Shown here in pieces: positions 16,553-25,299 of a DNA stretch of 45,978 bases (within the stretch, counting starts at the first letter, position 1; each line of letters opens with the position of its first letter). The notes below the pieces were generated by a model that did not search any database, had not been told where the DNA came from, and worked only from the letters and a program-made list of their open reading frames with translations. Made by a program: the position numbers and the translations under genes. This DNA is from Gemmatimonadota bacterium (GTDB lineage Bacteria; Gemmatimonadota; Gemmatimonadetes; Longimicrobiales; Gaopeijiaceae), in assembly GCA_028873845.1 (NCBI GenBank), contig JAPPNO010000021.1:1-45978 (forward strand). Direction: 5' to 3'.

Positions 16553-16741
16553 ATGTTTCGGCCATCGCGGAAGAAAAGAGAGGGCGACGACCGCCACCTG
16601 GCCTGGAAGATCCGCCTCTTCGTGGCCGGAGCGGCCACCGCATTCGCGGGAATGGCCATGTCGCTGTCGTGGCTCGTGTGGATCGGCGTAGGGGTCCTGG
16701 CGGTGGCGGTGGTCCTCCGCTTCCTTCCCGCCGGAGACTGA
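16553..16741 (+). CDS. Small two-helix membrane protein of unknown function
   Basis: A 62-residue protein with a charged N-terminus (MFRPSRKKREGDDR) followed by two hydrophobic segments, about residues 21-38 and 41-57, separated by a short turn. GAGGAG lies 7 nt before the ATG, the best ribosome-binding site in this cluster, which argues that it is a real gene. It sits 52 bp after the hydratase, likely in the same transcript. I do not recognise the family and assign no function. Confidence 0.7.
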   Translation: MFRPSRKKREGDDRHLAWKIRLFVAGAATAFAGMAMSLSWLVWIGVGVLAVAVVLRFLPAGD

Positions 16742-17026
16742 GCTCTCGCAACCGGCCGGCCCCGCACACATTGCCTGCGGCTCCACCCACACACACAGTC
16801 ACATACTCATGTTGTGAGTAAAATATGCTCATTGTGTAATGTGCACATGACTTAATGTCAATCCTGATATACTTTTTCGTAGCAAAGGCGGGGGGATTCG
16901 GCGGGTTCGTGCGACGACCGCGACGCCACAACCGTCCCCCGTGAATGTGCAATCGTCCCCGAGCTCTCGGCGATTCAGTCCCGAACCACCCTTCTTCCGC
17001 CCGGCCGCCACCCCCTCATTCCCGGT
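16742..17026. other. AT-rich intergenic promoter region before recQ
   Basis: A 285-bp gap whose part 16795-16880 is strikingly AT-rich relative to its surroundings. It contains a perfect palindrome at 16804-16820, the 10-bp palindrome ATGTGCACAT at 16839-16848 and candidate -10 boxes TAAAAT (16819-16824) and TATACT (16868-16873). No gene is visible. It probably carries a regulated promoter for recQ. Confidence 0.5.
16804..16820. promoter_or_regulatory. 17-bp palindrome, operator candidate
   Basis: TACTCA-TGTTG-TGAGTA is a perfect 6-bp inverted repeat with a 5-nt centre. It directly follows GTCACA (16798-16803) and overlaps TAAAAT (16819-16824), positions where a -35 and -10 could sit with a 15-bp spacer. 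It is likely a repressor or activator site. The binding protein is unknown. Confidence 0.5.
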
Positions 17027-18562
17027 GTGCCACCGGACAACGAATCCCCACCCAACCCCGCCGCCCGCGCCGTTCTGCGCGACAGGTTCGGCTTCGACGG
17101 CTTCCGTCCCGGACAGGAACGCCTGATCTCCAGCGTCCTGTCGGGACGCGATACCCTCGGAGTGCTCCCGACGGGCGGCGGCAAGACGCTCTGCTACCAG
17201 ATCCCCGCCTTCATGCTGGACGGCCTGGTGATCGTGGTCAGCCCGCTCATCTCCCTGATGCAGGACCAGGTCGACCGTGCCCGGAAGCTGGGGCTGCGCG
17301 CCTCCTCTCTCACCTCGCAGGACCCGAAGGAGTCCCAGCAGCGCACGATGGCGGCCATCGCCGACGGTTCGCTCGACCTGCTCTTCTGCTCGCCGGAGCG
17401 GCTGGAGGCGACCAGGCTGCGGACCCTTCTGGGCAAGGCGCCGGTGTCGCTGATCACCATCGACGAAGCGCACTGCATTTCCGAGTGGGGGCACGAGTTC
17501 CGGCCCGCCTTCCGGCGCATCCACCGCCTCCGTTCGATCGTCGCGGCCCCGGTGCTGGCCGTGACCGCCACCGCCACCCCCGCCGTCCGGGACGACATCT
17601 CCCGGGTCCTGCGCATGACGGACCCCTTCCGGGTGGTCACCTCCTTCGACCGCCCGAACATCCGCTGGCTGGTCGCGCGGCTGCGTGCGGGTCCCGACCG
17701 CATTCGCGCCATGGTGCGCATTGTGCGCAGGGCTCCGCCGGAGTGCCGCGAGCGCGCGCTCATCGTGTACGCCCCCACGCGGCGGCTGGTGGTCAGCGTG
17801 CGCCGGGCCCTCGCCAGTCTCGGCGTCGTCGGCGACGCGTACCACGCCGCGCTCCCCGCCGAGGAGCGGCAGGCCGTACAGCGGCGGTTCATGTCGGGCG
17901 AGTCCAACGTGGTCGTGGCGACCTGCGCCTTCGGCATGGGCATCGACCGCGGCGACGTGTGGGCCGTCTTCCACTACGCCTTCCCGGGGTCCCTGGAGAG
18001 CTACTACCAGGAGGCGGGGCGGGCCGGCCGTGACGGAGCCGCGTCGATGGCGCTCGGTTTCGTTCACCGCGACGACTGGAAGGTCCCCGAGGCGTTCCTG
18101 GACCGCGCCTATCCCCGGCCGCGGGACGTTCTCGGCGTGCTGCGCAGGATCGAATCCGCCTGCTCGCGCGGCACCGTCCCGTCACCCGCGGTCCTGGTTG
18201 GGCCCGGCTCCGGCAGGGTTCCCCACCTGAAGTGGCTCATGCGGTCCGGCGCGATCCGGGTGGACCCCGCGCTGGCGGAGTGGATCGACAACTGGCCCGA
18301 CCGCGAAGAGGGGCATCCGCCCACCGTCGCGGACCCGCCCGTCACACCCACGGGACGCGAGCCGGATCTGGCCCCGCTGGTGGCCGCCCGCGGGCAGTCG
18401 GTGGCGCGTCTTCGGGCCATGCAGCGGTACTGCGGCCGCCGGGGATGCCGCCGAATGGCCCTGTTGCGTTACCTTGGAGAGGTGCCCGGCCGCCGGTCGT
18501 GCGGCTCCTGCGACAGGTGCGAACGCCGTCGGAGTCCCGCCGCACTGAACCTGCCCGCCTGA
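17027..18562 (+). CDS. recQ: RecQ family ATP-dependent DNA helicase
   Basis: 3'-5' superfamily 2 helicase acting in recombination and fork repair. In the 511-residue product, helicase motifs are intact: FRPGQ Q-motif (26-30), Walker A LPTGGGKTL (47-55), DEAHCISEWGHEFRP with the aromatic-rich loop, TATATP, and in the second RecA domain CAFGMGIDRGDV and YYQEAGRAGRDG. The zinc-binding cysteines are present near the C-terminus (YCGRRGC and CGSCDRC). After the zinc module the protein ends, so the winged-helix and HRDC domains of E. coli RecQ are absent, as in short RecQ forms. GTG 17027 is the start; no strong ribosome-binding site is seen. An AT-rich, palindrome-bearing promoter region precedes it. 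Confidence 0.94.
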   Translation: MPPDNESPPNPAARAVLRDRFGFDGFRPGQERLISSVLSGRDTLGVLPTGGGKTLCYQIPAFMLDGLVIVVSPLISLMQDQVDRARKLGLRASSLTSQDPKESQQRTMAAIADGSLDLLFCSPERLEATRLRTLLGKAPVSLITIDEAHCISEWGHEFRPAFRRIHRLRSIVAAPVLAVTATATPAVRDDISRVLRMTDPFRVVTSFDRPNIRWLVARLRAGPDRIRAMVRIVRRAPPECRERALIVYAPTRRLVVSVRRALASLGVVGDAYHAALPAEERQAVQRRFMSGESNVVVATCAFGMGIDRGDVWAVFHYAFPGSLESYYQEAGRAGRDGAASMALGFVHRDDWKVPEAFLDRAYPRPRDVLGVLRRIESACSRGTVPSPAVLVGPGSGRVPHLKWLMRSGAIRVDPALAEWIDNWPDREEGHPPTVADPPVTPTGREPDLAPLVAARGQSVARLRAMQRYCGRRGCRRMALLRYLGEVPGRRSCGSCDRCERRRSPAALNLPA

Positions 18563-18587
18563 ATCAAGTACGAATCGCCCCCGCGCG

Positions 18588-19799
18588 ATGGATCCATACC
18601 TCGAACCACACCACCTGAGTCTGCAGGCCGATGTCCGCCGGTTCGCGCTCGACCGCATCGTACCCGTCGCACGGGAACTGGACGAGACCGGCCGCTTCCC
18701 CTGGGACAACGTCAAGTCCATGGCCGAGCGAGGGTGGCTCGGCATCCCCGTCCCGGGCGAACTGTCCGGAATGGGGCGGGACTACCTCAGCTACATCCTG
18801 GTGATCGAGGAGCTGGCGAAACACGACGCCAGCCACGCGATCACGGTCTCCGCCCACACCACGCTGGGCATGTCGCCGATCCTGGCCTTCGGGACGGAGG
18901 AGCAGAGGGAGCGCTTCGTCCCGCTGCTGGCGTCGGGCCAGGTGCTCGGCGGCTTCGGACTCACCGAGCCGGAGGCGGGTTCGGATTCGTCGGGGACGCG
19001 CACCCGGGCGGTCGCCACGGACGGCGCGTACAGCATTACCGGTAGCAAGATCTTCATCACGCACGCGGGCGTGGGCGAGATCTTCGTCGTCACGGCGGTG
19101 ACCGACCCGGAAGCGGGGCATCGGGGCATCTCCAGCTTCGTGGTGTGCAAGCCGACCGTCGACGTGGAGCAGGCCACGCGCACCGGAGTCGGCCACCGGC
19201 CCGAACTGCCGTATTCGAACGGAGTGACCGCCGGGGCCCGCGAGGACAAGCTTGGCTGGCGCGCCTCGGACACCCGCGAACTGCACTTCCAGGACGCCCT
19301 GGTGCCCGCGGACCAGCGTCTCGGCGACGAGGGACTCGGCTTCGCCAACTTCATGAAGACACTGGACGCGGGCAGAATCGGCATCGCGGCGCTGTCCCTC
19401 GGCATCGCCCAGGGAGCCCTCGACGCGGCCCTCCGCTACACGGTCCGCAGACGACAGTTCAATCGCCCGGTCTGGGAGTTCCAGGACATTCAGTTCGGTC
19501 TCGCGGAGCTGGCGGCCGAGGTGCAGGGAGCCCGGCACCTGACCTACCACGCGGCCTGGCTCAAGGATCAGGGCCGGCCCTTCGCCAGGGAGGCTGCCAT
19601 GGCGAAGCTCGTCGCCGCCCGCCTGGCGGGCAACGCCGCCCGTACCGCGGTTCAGTTCCTGGGAGGAGCGGGGTACACCTCCGACCACCCGGTCGAGCGC
19701 ATGATGCGGGACGCCAAGGCGTGCGAGATCGGCGAGGGAACGAAGGAAATCCAGAAAATCGTAATCGCTCGGCACCTGCTGAGGGAGCTGCACTCGTGA
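18588..19799 (+). CDS. Acyl-CoA dehydrogenase
   Basis: FAD enzyme of 403 residues that introduces a double bond between C2 and C3 of an acyl-CoA. Family motifs are FGLTEPEAGSDS (near 125-136), KIFITHAG, a middle beta domain and the C-terminal helices. The catalytic base is Glu383 in IGEGTKEIQ, the position used by medium- and short-chain dehydrogenases; isovaleryl-CoA dehydrogenase uses a different helix, so this is less likely a classical LiuA. Residue context KACEIGEGTKEIQ is typical of SCAD/branched-chain enzymes. It lies 25 bp after recQ and close to the carboxylase/hydratase cluster, which it may feed. Substrate chain length cannot be settled from sequence. Confidence 0.92.
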   Translation: MDPYLEPHHLSLQADVRRFALDRIVPVARELDETGRFPWDNVKSMAERGWLGIPVPGELSGMGRDYLSYILVIEELAKHDASHAITVSAHTTLGMSPILAFGTEEQRERFVPLLASGQVLGGFGLTEPEAGSDSSGTRTRAVATDGAYSITGSKIFITHAGVGEIFVVTAVTDPEAGHRGISSFVVCKPTVDVEQATRTGVGHRPELPYSNGVTAGAREDKLGWRASDTRELHFQDALVPADQRLGDEGLGFANFMKTLDAGRIGIAALSLGIAQGALDAALRYTVRRRQFNRPVWEFQDIQFGLAELAAEVQGARHLTYHAAWLKDQGRPFAREAAMAKLVAARLAGNAARTAVQFLGGAGYTSDHPVERMMRDAKACEIGEGTKEIQKIVIARHLLRELHS

Positions 19800-19988
19800 C
19801 CCGGCCCGCGCAAGGGGCCGGGCGGGTGCCCCCGGGGGGTGCGGCATTGTTTCGGAGTCCGGCATCGGGGTGCGCCATCCCGGAGCCCGCTGGCTGGTTC
19901 GCGTATCACGTCCGCCCGGGACGGGGACGCGGCCAGGACGGGCCCGGCTACGGCCGCCCGGCTCGGACTCGACCATCGGAGAAAGCAA

Positions 19989-21524
19989 TTGAAGAGAGAA
20001 ATCCTCATCAGCGCGAGGGACGAAGAGTCCTGGGTCGCGCTCAAGGAAAACGGCCGGCTCGCCGAACTCATGTTCGACCGGGCCGACCAGGACCGCCTGG
20101 TCGGTGACATCTTCGTGGGCCGCGTGGAGGCGGTCCTTCCCGGCATCCAGGCGGCCTTTGTAGACATCGGCGAGGAGAAGGCGGCGTTCCTTCACGCCTC
20201 GGACGTGGCGCGTGCCCCGGAGAACGGGGACGCAAAGGGCCGGCGGGGACAGCCGCGCCAGGGCAGGGACCGCAACACGAGGCCCATCCAGGAGGTGATC
20301 AACAAGGGCCAGAAGATCCTGGTCAAGGTGACCAAGGAGGCGATCTCCACGAAGGGACCGCGGGTGACCGCGCAGATTTCGCTGCCGGGACGGTTCCTGG
20401 TCTACATCCCCGACTCGGACCAGGTGGGCGTGAGCCGCAAGATCGACCACCGCGGTGAACGTTCCCGCCTGCGCGCGATGGCAAGGGACGCGGTGAAGGG
20501 GGACTCGGGAGGGGTGATCGTCCGCACCGCCGGCGAAGAGCTTACCCAGGAGAAGCTGGAGAAGGAGTACTCCCAGCTGCACCGCCTCTGGAAGTCGATC
20601 GAATCCAGGGCCCGCAAGGCCGATCCTCCGTCCCTCGTCCACGCCGAGGCGAAGCTCATCTCGGGCGTGATCCGGGATCTGTTCACCAACCGCTTCGACG
20701 CCGTCACCATCGACAATCGCCAGGTCCACAAGCAGATCATCGAGTACGTCCGCGCCTTCGATCCGGAGCTCCTCGACCGGATCCACTACTACGACCGGCG
20801 CGAACACCTCTTCGACCACGCGGGCATCGCGAAGGAGATCCAGCGTTCCTTCCGGCGCCGGGTCGAGCTGCCCTCCGGCGGCCACGTGATCATCGAACCG
20901 ACCGAGGCGCTGGTTACGGTCGACGTCAACACCGGCCGCTTCACCGGCAGGAAGAAGGATCCCGAGCACACCATTCTCAAGACCAACCTGGACGCGGCCC
21001 GGGAGATCGCGACGCAGCTGCGGCTACGCGACATCGGGGGCATCATCGTGATCGACTTCATCGACATGGAGTCCCAGGAGAACCGCAGGCGGGTTCTGCA
21101 CGAACTGAGAACCCACCTGGGACGCGACCGCGCCCGGACCCGCACCTGGGAGGTGTCCGAACTGGGCCTGATCGAGATGACCCGGCAGCGTGTGCGCCCG
21201 TCGATCCTGCAGTCGCTGACCCAGCCCTGCGCGATCTGCGAGGGCAGCGGCCACATCTGGACCGCGCCCACCCTGGTGCGCGAGATCGAGCGGTCGGTCA
21301 GCCGGGCCGGGCTCGATTCGAGAGAGCGCCAGATCCTGATCCGCGTGCATCCGCAGGTGGCTCTGCAGATCATGGAGTTCGAACCCCGGTTCGTCAGGAA
21401 GCTCGCTCAACGGACCCGCCTGCGGCTGGACATGCGCGACGATCCCCTCCTGCGGCCGGACGAATACAGACTGCTGTCCGGACGGGCGGGAGAGGACGTC
21501 ACGGACAGGTACCGGACCGTGTAG
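19989..21524 (+). CDS. rng: Ribonuclease E/G family protein
   Basis: Endoribonuclease for mRNA decay and rRNA processing, 511 residues. An N-terminal S1 RNA-binding domain (about 36-130, GDIFVGRVEAVLPGIQAAFVD) carries a basic insert at 75-100. The catalytic DNase I-like region has the magnesium ligands Asp312 in VDVNTGRFTG and Asp356 in IVIDFIDM, followed by Cys414 and Cys417 (PCAIC), the zinc-link cysteines used for dimer formation. No long C-terminal degradosome scaffold is present, so it resembles RNase G or a short RNase E. The TTG start at 19989 has GGAGAAAG upstream and opens with the conserved KREILIS; the frame upstream is not protein-like. Confidence 0.95.
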   Translation: MKREILISARDEESWVALKENGRLAELMFDRADQDRLVGDIFVGRVEAVLPGIQAAFVDIGEEKAAFLHASDVARAPENGDAKGRRGQPRQGRDRNTRPIQEVINKGQKILVKVTKEAISTKGPRVTAQISLPGRFLVYIPDSDQVGVSRKIDHRGERSRLRAMARDAVKGDSGGVIVRTAGEELTQEKLEKEYSQLHRLWKSIESRARKADPPSLVHAEAKLISGVIRDLFTNRFDAVTIDNRQVHKQIIEYVRAFDPELLDRIHYYDRREHLFDHAGIAKEIQRSFRRRVELPSGGHVIIEPTEALVTVDVNTGRFTGRKKDPEHTILKTNLDAAREIATQLRLRDIGGIIVIDFIDMESQENRRRVLHELRTHLGRDRARTRTWEVSELGLIEMTRQRVRPSILQSLTQPCAICEGSGHIWTAPTLVREIERSVSRAGLDSRERQILIRVHPQVALQIMEFEPRFVRKLAQRTRLRLDMRDDPLLRPDEYRLLSGRAGEDVTDRYRTV

Positions 21525-21717
21525 CCCGCTTGCAGTCCAGGTAGCCGGTTGCGCGGGATCGACGCGATGCCGCCTCGGGGAGCGTCCTGCCCTTCCTCGC
21601 CGCCGGCTCGCTCCGGAGATGCGCAACGGATTCGGGCGCCGTACCTTGTGGTCGTCCGCCCTACGTGACCCGGCCAGTCCGGGGACCGGGAGTGCCAATG
21701 AACAGTCCGAGGGTCGA

Positions 21718-22908
21718 TTGACACCTTTTCTTCCATTCCCAACGCGGCACCTGCAGCCGCTCCGGAGAGTGCCGTCTCACGCAATGATCGCGGCGGGCAT
21801 CCCGATGGGGATGTTGTCGCTTGCGGCTCCCCTGGCCGCCCAGCTCCAGCCGGGCAGCGTCGGCGCCGAGCTGGCCGACGCCTCCGGCGAGGCGATCTAC
21901 GCGGCGTCGTGCGCGAACTGCCACGGGCTCGACGGGACCGGCCTCGCCCCCTCGCTGGTCGCCTTCGAGGAGGAACTGCCCGATTTCTCGGACTGCGATT
22001 TCGCCGCCCGCGAACCCGACGCCGACTGGATCGCCGTGGCCCACGAAGGCGGTCCGGTCCGCGGGTTCAGCGAAATGATGCCGGCGTTCCGGGGCGCGCT
22101 CACCGAGGAGCAGCTCGGCCGCGTGATGGGTTACATCCGCACCCTGTGCACCGACCCGAACTGGCCGCGGGGCGAACTCAACCTGCCTCGGGCGCTGCTC
22201 ACCGAGAAGGCCTACCCCGAGGACGAGTGGGTGGCGGAGGTCGGTGTGGACCTCGAGGAGGGGGGCGGGGTTGTGGGCACGTACGTGTGGGAACAGCGCT
22301 TCGGGCCGCGCAGCCAGTTCGAAGTGGCGATCCCGTACGGTTGGCGGAGGGAGAGGGGTGGGGAGGAGGGCGGCGGCCACGGGATCGGGGACCTGGTACT
22401 GGCGGTCAAGCATGCGCTGTACCACGACCTCGCCGCGGGCACCATCGTCTCGGTGATGGGCGAGGTGATTCTCCCCACGGGTGATCACAAGGCGGGGCTG
22501 GGCGCCCCGGGCGGCGCGTTGGAGGCCTTCCTCTCGATCGGCCGGATCCTCCCCTCCGACGCCTTCCTGCAGGCCCAGGCCGGCGCGGCGATGCCCCTGT
22601 ACGACGACGCGGCGGGGGAAGGGTTCGGGCGCATCCTGCTTGGCAGGACCTGGACCGAGGGGAAGTGGGGGCGCGCCTGGTCCCCGATGCTGGAAGTGCA
22701 GGCCAAACGCGACCTTGAAGCAGGAGCCGGGACGAACATCGACCTGGTGCCCCAGATTCAGGTATCCCTCAACACCCGCCAACACGTGCTGGTCAACGTC
22801 GGGGTTCTCGTCCCGGCCGGACGGGAAGCCGGCGAACGTCCTCCCATTCGCCTTCTGGCCTATCTCCTCCTCGACTGGTTCGACGGCGGATTCTTCGAGG
22901 GATGGTGA
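21718..22908 (+). CDS. Monoheme c-type cytochrome fused to an outer-membrane beta-barrel-like domain
   Basis: Exported protein. After a signal sequence (hydrophobic MIAAGIPMGMLSLAAPLAA), a cytochrome c domain covers roughly 70 residues with the heme motif CANCH and a downstream methionine-rich FSEMMPAFRG that can supply the sixth ligand. The remaining 250 or so residues alternate hydrophobic and polar positions in repeated strands (EVAIPYGW, GEVILPTGDH, IQVSLNTRQHVLVNVGVL) and end in an aromatic Trp, like outer-membrane barrels of the phenol-degradation MetA/transporter type. The start is uncertain: TTG 21718 has a GAGGG site and gives a basic n-region; ATG 21784 gives a shorter signal with no positive charge. 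The 3' end overlaps the pentaheme gene by 7 bp. The barrel call is inference. Confidence 0.75.
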   Translation: MTPFLPFPTRHLQPLRRVPSHAMIAAGIPMGMLSLAAPLAAQLQPGSVGAELADASGEAIYAASCANCHGLDGTGLAPSLVAFEEELPDFSDCDFAAREPDADWIAVAHEGGPVRGFSEMMPAFRGALTEEQLGRVMGYIRTLCTDPNWPRGELNLPRALLTEKAYPEDEWVAEVGVDLEEGGGVVGTYVWEQRFGPRSQFEVAIPYGWRRERGGEEGGGHGIGDLVLAVKHALYHDLAAGTIVSVMGEVILPTGDHKAGLGAPGGALEAFLSIGRILPSDAFLQAQAGAAMPLYDDAAGEGFGRILLGRTWTEGKWGRAWSPMLEVQAKRDLEAGAGTNIDLVPQIQVSLNTRQHVLVNVGVLVPAGREAGERPPIRLLAYLLLDWFDGGFFEGW

Positions 22909-24629
22909 TCGTGGCTCGCTCCCGCGCCCCGATCGCCGGGCTCGTTGCCGCGTGCGCGCTTGCGGGCAGCCTGCTGATCGCAACGTGCGGCCCGGTGCTC
23001 GACGCACCACGCCCCGGCGCGGCAGGGTCCGGCCTCGCTTCACCCGGCCCCTCCCCGCCCGCACGGATGACTGCCCCGCCCTCACCCGCCGACAACTTCC
23101 ACACCGCCGACCGCTGCATCGCCTGCCACAAGGGTGTCTCCGCCCGGGACGGCACCGATGTCTCGATCGGCTTCGACTGGCGCGCCTCGATGATGGCCAA
23201 CAGCGCCCGCGATCCGTACTTCCAGGCCGCCGTGCGGCGCGAGATCATGGACCATCCCGGGGCGGCTTCCGAGATCGAAGCGGAGTGCTCGCGGTGCCAC
23301 ATGCCGATGGCCAGCGTGGCGGCCATGCAGGCGGGGCAGGGGGGCGGCGTCTTCGTCAACCTCCCGATCGGCGACGCCGAGGGACCCTGGGCGGACCTGG
23401 CGGCCGACGGCGTCTCCTGCTCGTTGTGCCACCAGATCCGGCCGGACGGGCTGGGCCGCGAGGAGACCTTCACGGCCCGCTTCAGCGTCTCACCCGAGAC
23501 GCCGGCCGACGGCCGTCCCGTCTTCGGCCCGTTCGAGCCCGACGAGGGCGGCTCCGGGATCATGCATTCGGCCACCGGGTTCCGACCCGCGCTCGGAGAG
23601 CACGTCACCTCCTCCGGCCTGTGCGCCTCCTGCCACACGGTCATCACGCACGCCGTGGGACCCGACGGGCCCGGCCCCGCGTTTCCCGAACAGTCCCCCT
23701 TCCTCGAGTGGCAGGCGAGCATCTACGCGGACGGCGCCGAGCGCGAGCAGAGCTGCCAGGACTGCCACATGCCCGAGGTCGGCGGTGATGTCCCCGTCAC
23801 GCGGGTCCTGGGCCGCGCCCGTCCCGAGGTCTCGCGGCACGTGTTTCGCGGCGGCAACTTCTTCATGCTGCGGATGCTGAACCGGTACCGCGACGAACTC
23901 GGTGTGACCGCGCTGCCCCAGGAGATGGAGCTCGCGGCCGGCCGCACCGCCGACCACCTCCGCACCGCCACCGCCACCGTCGAGATCGGCGGCGTGGGGA
24001 TCGGCGGGGAACGGCTCGAGGCCACCGTGACCGTGCGCAACCTCGCCGGGCACAAATTTCCCACCGCCTACCCTTCGCGCCGGGCATGGCTGCGGTTCGC
24101 CGTTACGGACACCTGGGGAGAGCGGGTGTTCGAATCGGGGGCCTTCTCACCGGACGGCCGCGTCATCGGCGACAACCACGACGCGGACGGCTCAAGCTAC
24201 GAACCGCACTACACCGTGATCACGTCGCCGGATCAGGTGCAGGTCTACCAGGCCGTCATGGCGGACGGGGGAGGGGCGGTCACAACCGGTCTCATGTCGG
24301 CGCACGAGTGGGTCAAGGACAACCGCATTCTCCCCGAGGGCTTCGATCCCGCGCGCGCCGACGCACGCGTGCGGTCCGTCGGCATCGCGGCGGGCGATCC
24401 CGACTTCGAGGCCGGCTCCGACCGCGTGCACTACACGGTCCCGATCGACCCGGGCGACGGCCCCTTCACGCTGGAGGCCGAACTCTGGTTCCAGCCGGTC
24501 GGGTACCGCTGGGCCGAGAACCTGGCGGCGTACGACGCGGCCGAGACCCGGCGTTTCCTGCGCTACTACCGGGAGATGGCCCACGCTTCGGCGATCCGGG
24601 TGGCGCGGGACTCCGCGGAGGTGCGTTAG
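22902..24629 (+). CDS. Pentaheme c-type cytochrome, exported
   Basis: A 575-residue secreted protein with an N-terminal hydrophobic signal (about 8-28) ending at Cys29; the preceding LIAT is a poor lipobox, so lipidation is uncertain. Five CXXCH heme sites are at residues 72-76, 129-133, 173-177, 241-245 and 285-289. The spacing and the CHMP motifs after two of them resemble cytochrome c554-like multiheme electron carriers. From about 340 onward the protein is heme-free and beta-rich, with [17 protein letters not shown] the most conserved-looking segment. It overlaps the cytochrome-barrel gene and is probably its electron-transfer partner in the periplasm or at the outer membrane. The redox substrate is unknown. 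Confidence 0.88.
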   Translation: MVIVARSRAPIAGLVAACALAGSLLIATCGPVLDAPRPGAAGSGLASPGPSPPARMTAPPSPADNFHTADRCIACHKGVSARDGTDVSIGFDWRASMMANSARDPYFQAAVRREIMDHPGAASEIEAECSRCHMPMASVAAMQAGQGGGVFVNLPIGDAEGPWADLAADGVSCSLCHQIRPDGLGREETFTARFSVSPETPADGRPVFGPFEPDEGGSGIMHSATGFRPALGEHVTSSGLCASCHTVITHAVGPDGPGPAFPEQSPFLEWQASIYADGAEREQSCQDCHMPEVGGDVPVTRVLGRARPEVSRHVFRGGNFFMLRMLNRYRDELGVTALPQEMELAAGRTADHLRTATATVEIGGVGIGGERLEATVTVRNLAGHKFPTAYPSRRAWLRFAVTDTWGERVFESGAFSPDGRVIGDNHDADGSSYEPHYTVITSPDQVQVYQAVMADGGGAVTTGLMSAHEWVKDNRILPEGFDPARADARVRSVGIAAGDPDFEAGSDRVHYTVPIDPGDGPFTLEAELWFQPVGYRWAENLAAYDAAETRRFLRYYREMAHASAIRVARDSAEVR

Positions 24630-24664
24630 GAATCCACGGGCTCCCGGGCGGCGGAAACCCGAAG

Positions 24665-24713
24665 CGGACATTTCACGTGCTCCGAAAACCGGACACTCCA
24701 TTTGCTCCGACAC
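24665..24713. repeat. Two imperfect 24-bp direct repeats, insertion-sequence-end-like
   Basis: Copies starting at 24665 (CGGACATTTCACGTGCTCCG) and 24690 (CGGACACTCCATTTGCTCCG) share most positions at a 25-bp period. Tandem repeats of this GGACA...GCTCCGA form recall IS21-family element ends, but no transposase is present. A second direct repeat, CCGACAATTCCC, follows at 24717-24728 and 24730-24741. It may be a relic of an element lost next to the ribosomal promoter. Confidence 0.35.
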
Positions 24714-24742
24714 GCCCCGACAATTCCCCCCGACAATTCCCG

Positions 24743-24771
24743 TTGACACCCGTCAGCGCTATGGATATCAT
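24743..24771 (+). promoter_or_regulatory. Sigma-70-type promoter for rplM-rpsI-rpsB
   Basis: TTGACA (24743-24748) is a perfect -35 box, and TATCAT (24766-24771) lies exactly 17 bp downstream, one mismatch from the -10 consensus. Initiation near 24778 would give a leader of about 70 nt before rplM. The match and its location at the head of a ribosomal protein operon make this the clearest promoter in the window. Confidence 0.75.
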
Positions 24772-24850
24772 TCCATGCTGTAGTTTTTCCGGCCGACCTC
24801 GCGAACCCGTTTTCGCGGGGCGGCTTCGTTACGCAGGGCATGGGGATTCC

Positions 24851-25282
24851 GTGACGACCACAATCACTCCGAGGAAAGAGGACATCCACCGCAGCTGGTG
24901 GGTCGTCGATGCAGAGGGCAAGCCGCTGGGCCGGCTCGCCACCGAGGTCGCCCGCATCCTGCGTGGCAAGCACAAGCCGATCTACACGCCCCACCTCGAC
25001 ACGGGCGACCACGTGATCGTCGTCAACGCGTCGAAGGTGGTGCTGACCGGCCGCAAGGCGGAGCAGAAGACCTACTTCCGCCACTCCGGCTACATGGGCG
25101 GGGACAAGCACATCCCCTTCAAGAGGATGCTGGAGCGGTTCCCGGACAGGGTGATCGAGCTGGCTGTAAAGGGGATGTTGCCCAAGAACAAGCTGGGACG
25201 GAGCATGCGCCGCAAGCTCCGGGTCTACCCCGATGCGGCGCACCCGCATCAGGCCCAGGGTCCCAGGCCCCTTGAAATCTGA
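24851..25282 (+). CDS. rplM: 50S ribosomal protein L13
   Basis: Ribosomal large-subunit protein of 143 residues, normal length. Conserved segments are [29 protein letters not shown], the core [30 protein letters not shown] and the C-terminal [31 protein letters not shown], shown here as key blocks from residues 12 to 140. The GTG start at 24851 follows GGGG; the open frame further upstream lies antisense-free but out of family. It is first gene of the rplM-rpsI pair as in most bacteria, driven by the promoter at 24743-24771. Confidence 0.97.
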   Translation: MTTTITPRKEDIHRSWWVVDAEGKPLGRLATEVARILRGKHKPIYTPHLDTGDHVIVVNASKVVLTGRKAEQKTYFRHSGYMGGDKHIPFKRMLERFPDRVIELAVKGMLPKNKLGRSMRRKLRVYPDAAHPHQAQGPRPLEI

Positions 25283-25299
25283 CCCGCGCGAGGAGACGC

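Noticed and set aside
16868-16873. TATACT as the main recQ -10 box
   Set aside because: No acceptable -35 lies 16-18 bp upstream (ACATGA at best), so it was kept only as a candidate within the regulatory region.
21718-21723. TTGACA as a -35 box for the cytochrome gene
   Set aside because: No -10-like hexamer occurs 16-19 bp downstream; the TTG is more useful as a start codon after GAGGG.
24615-24660. Hairpin terminator after the pentaheme gene
   Set aside because: Only short, mismatched stems can be drawn and there is no T-tract.
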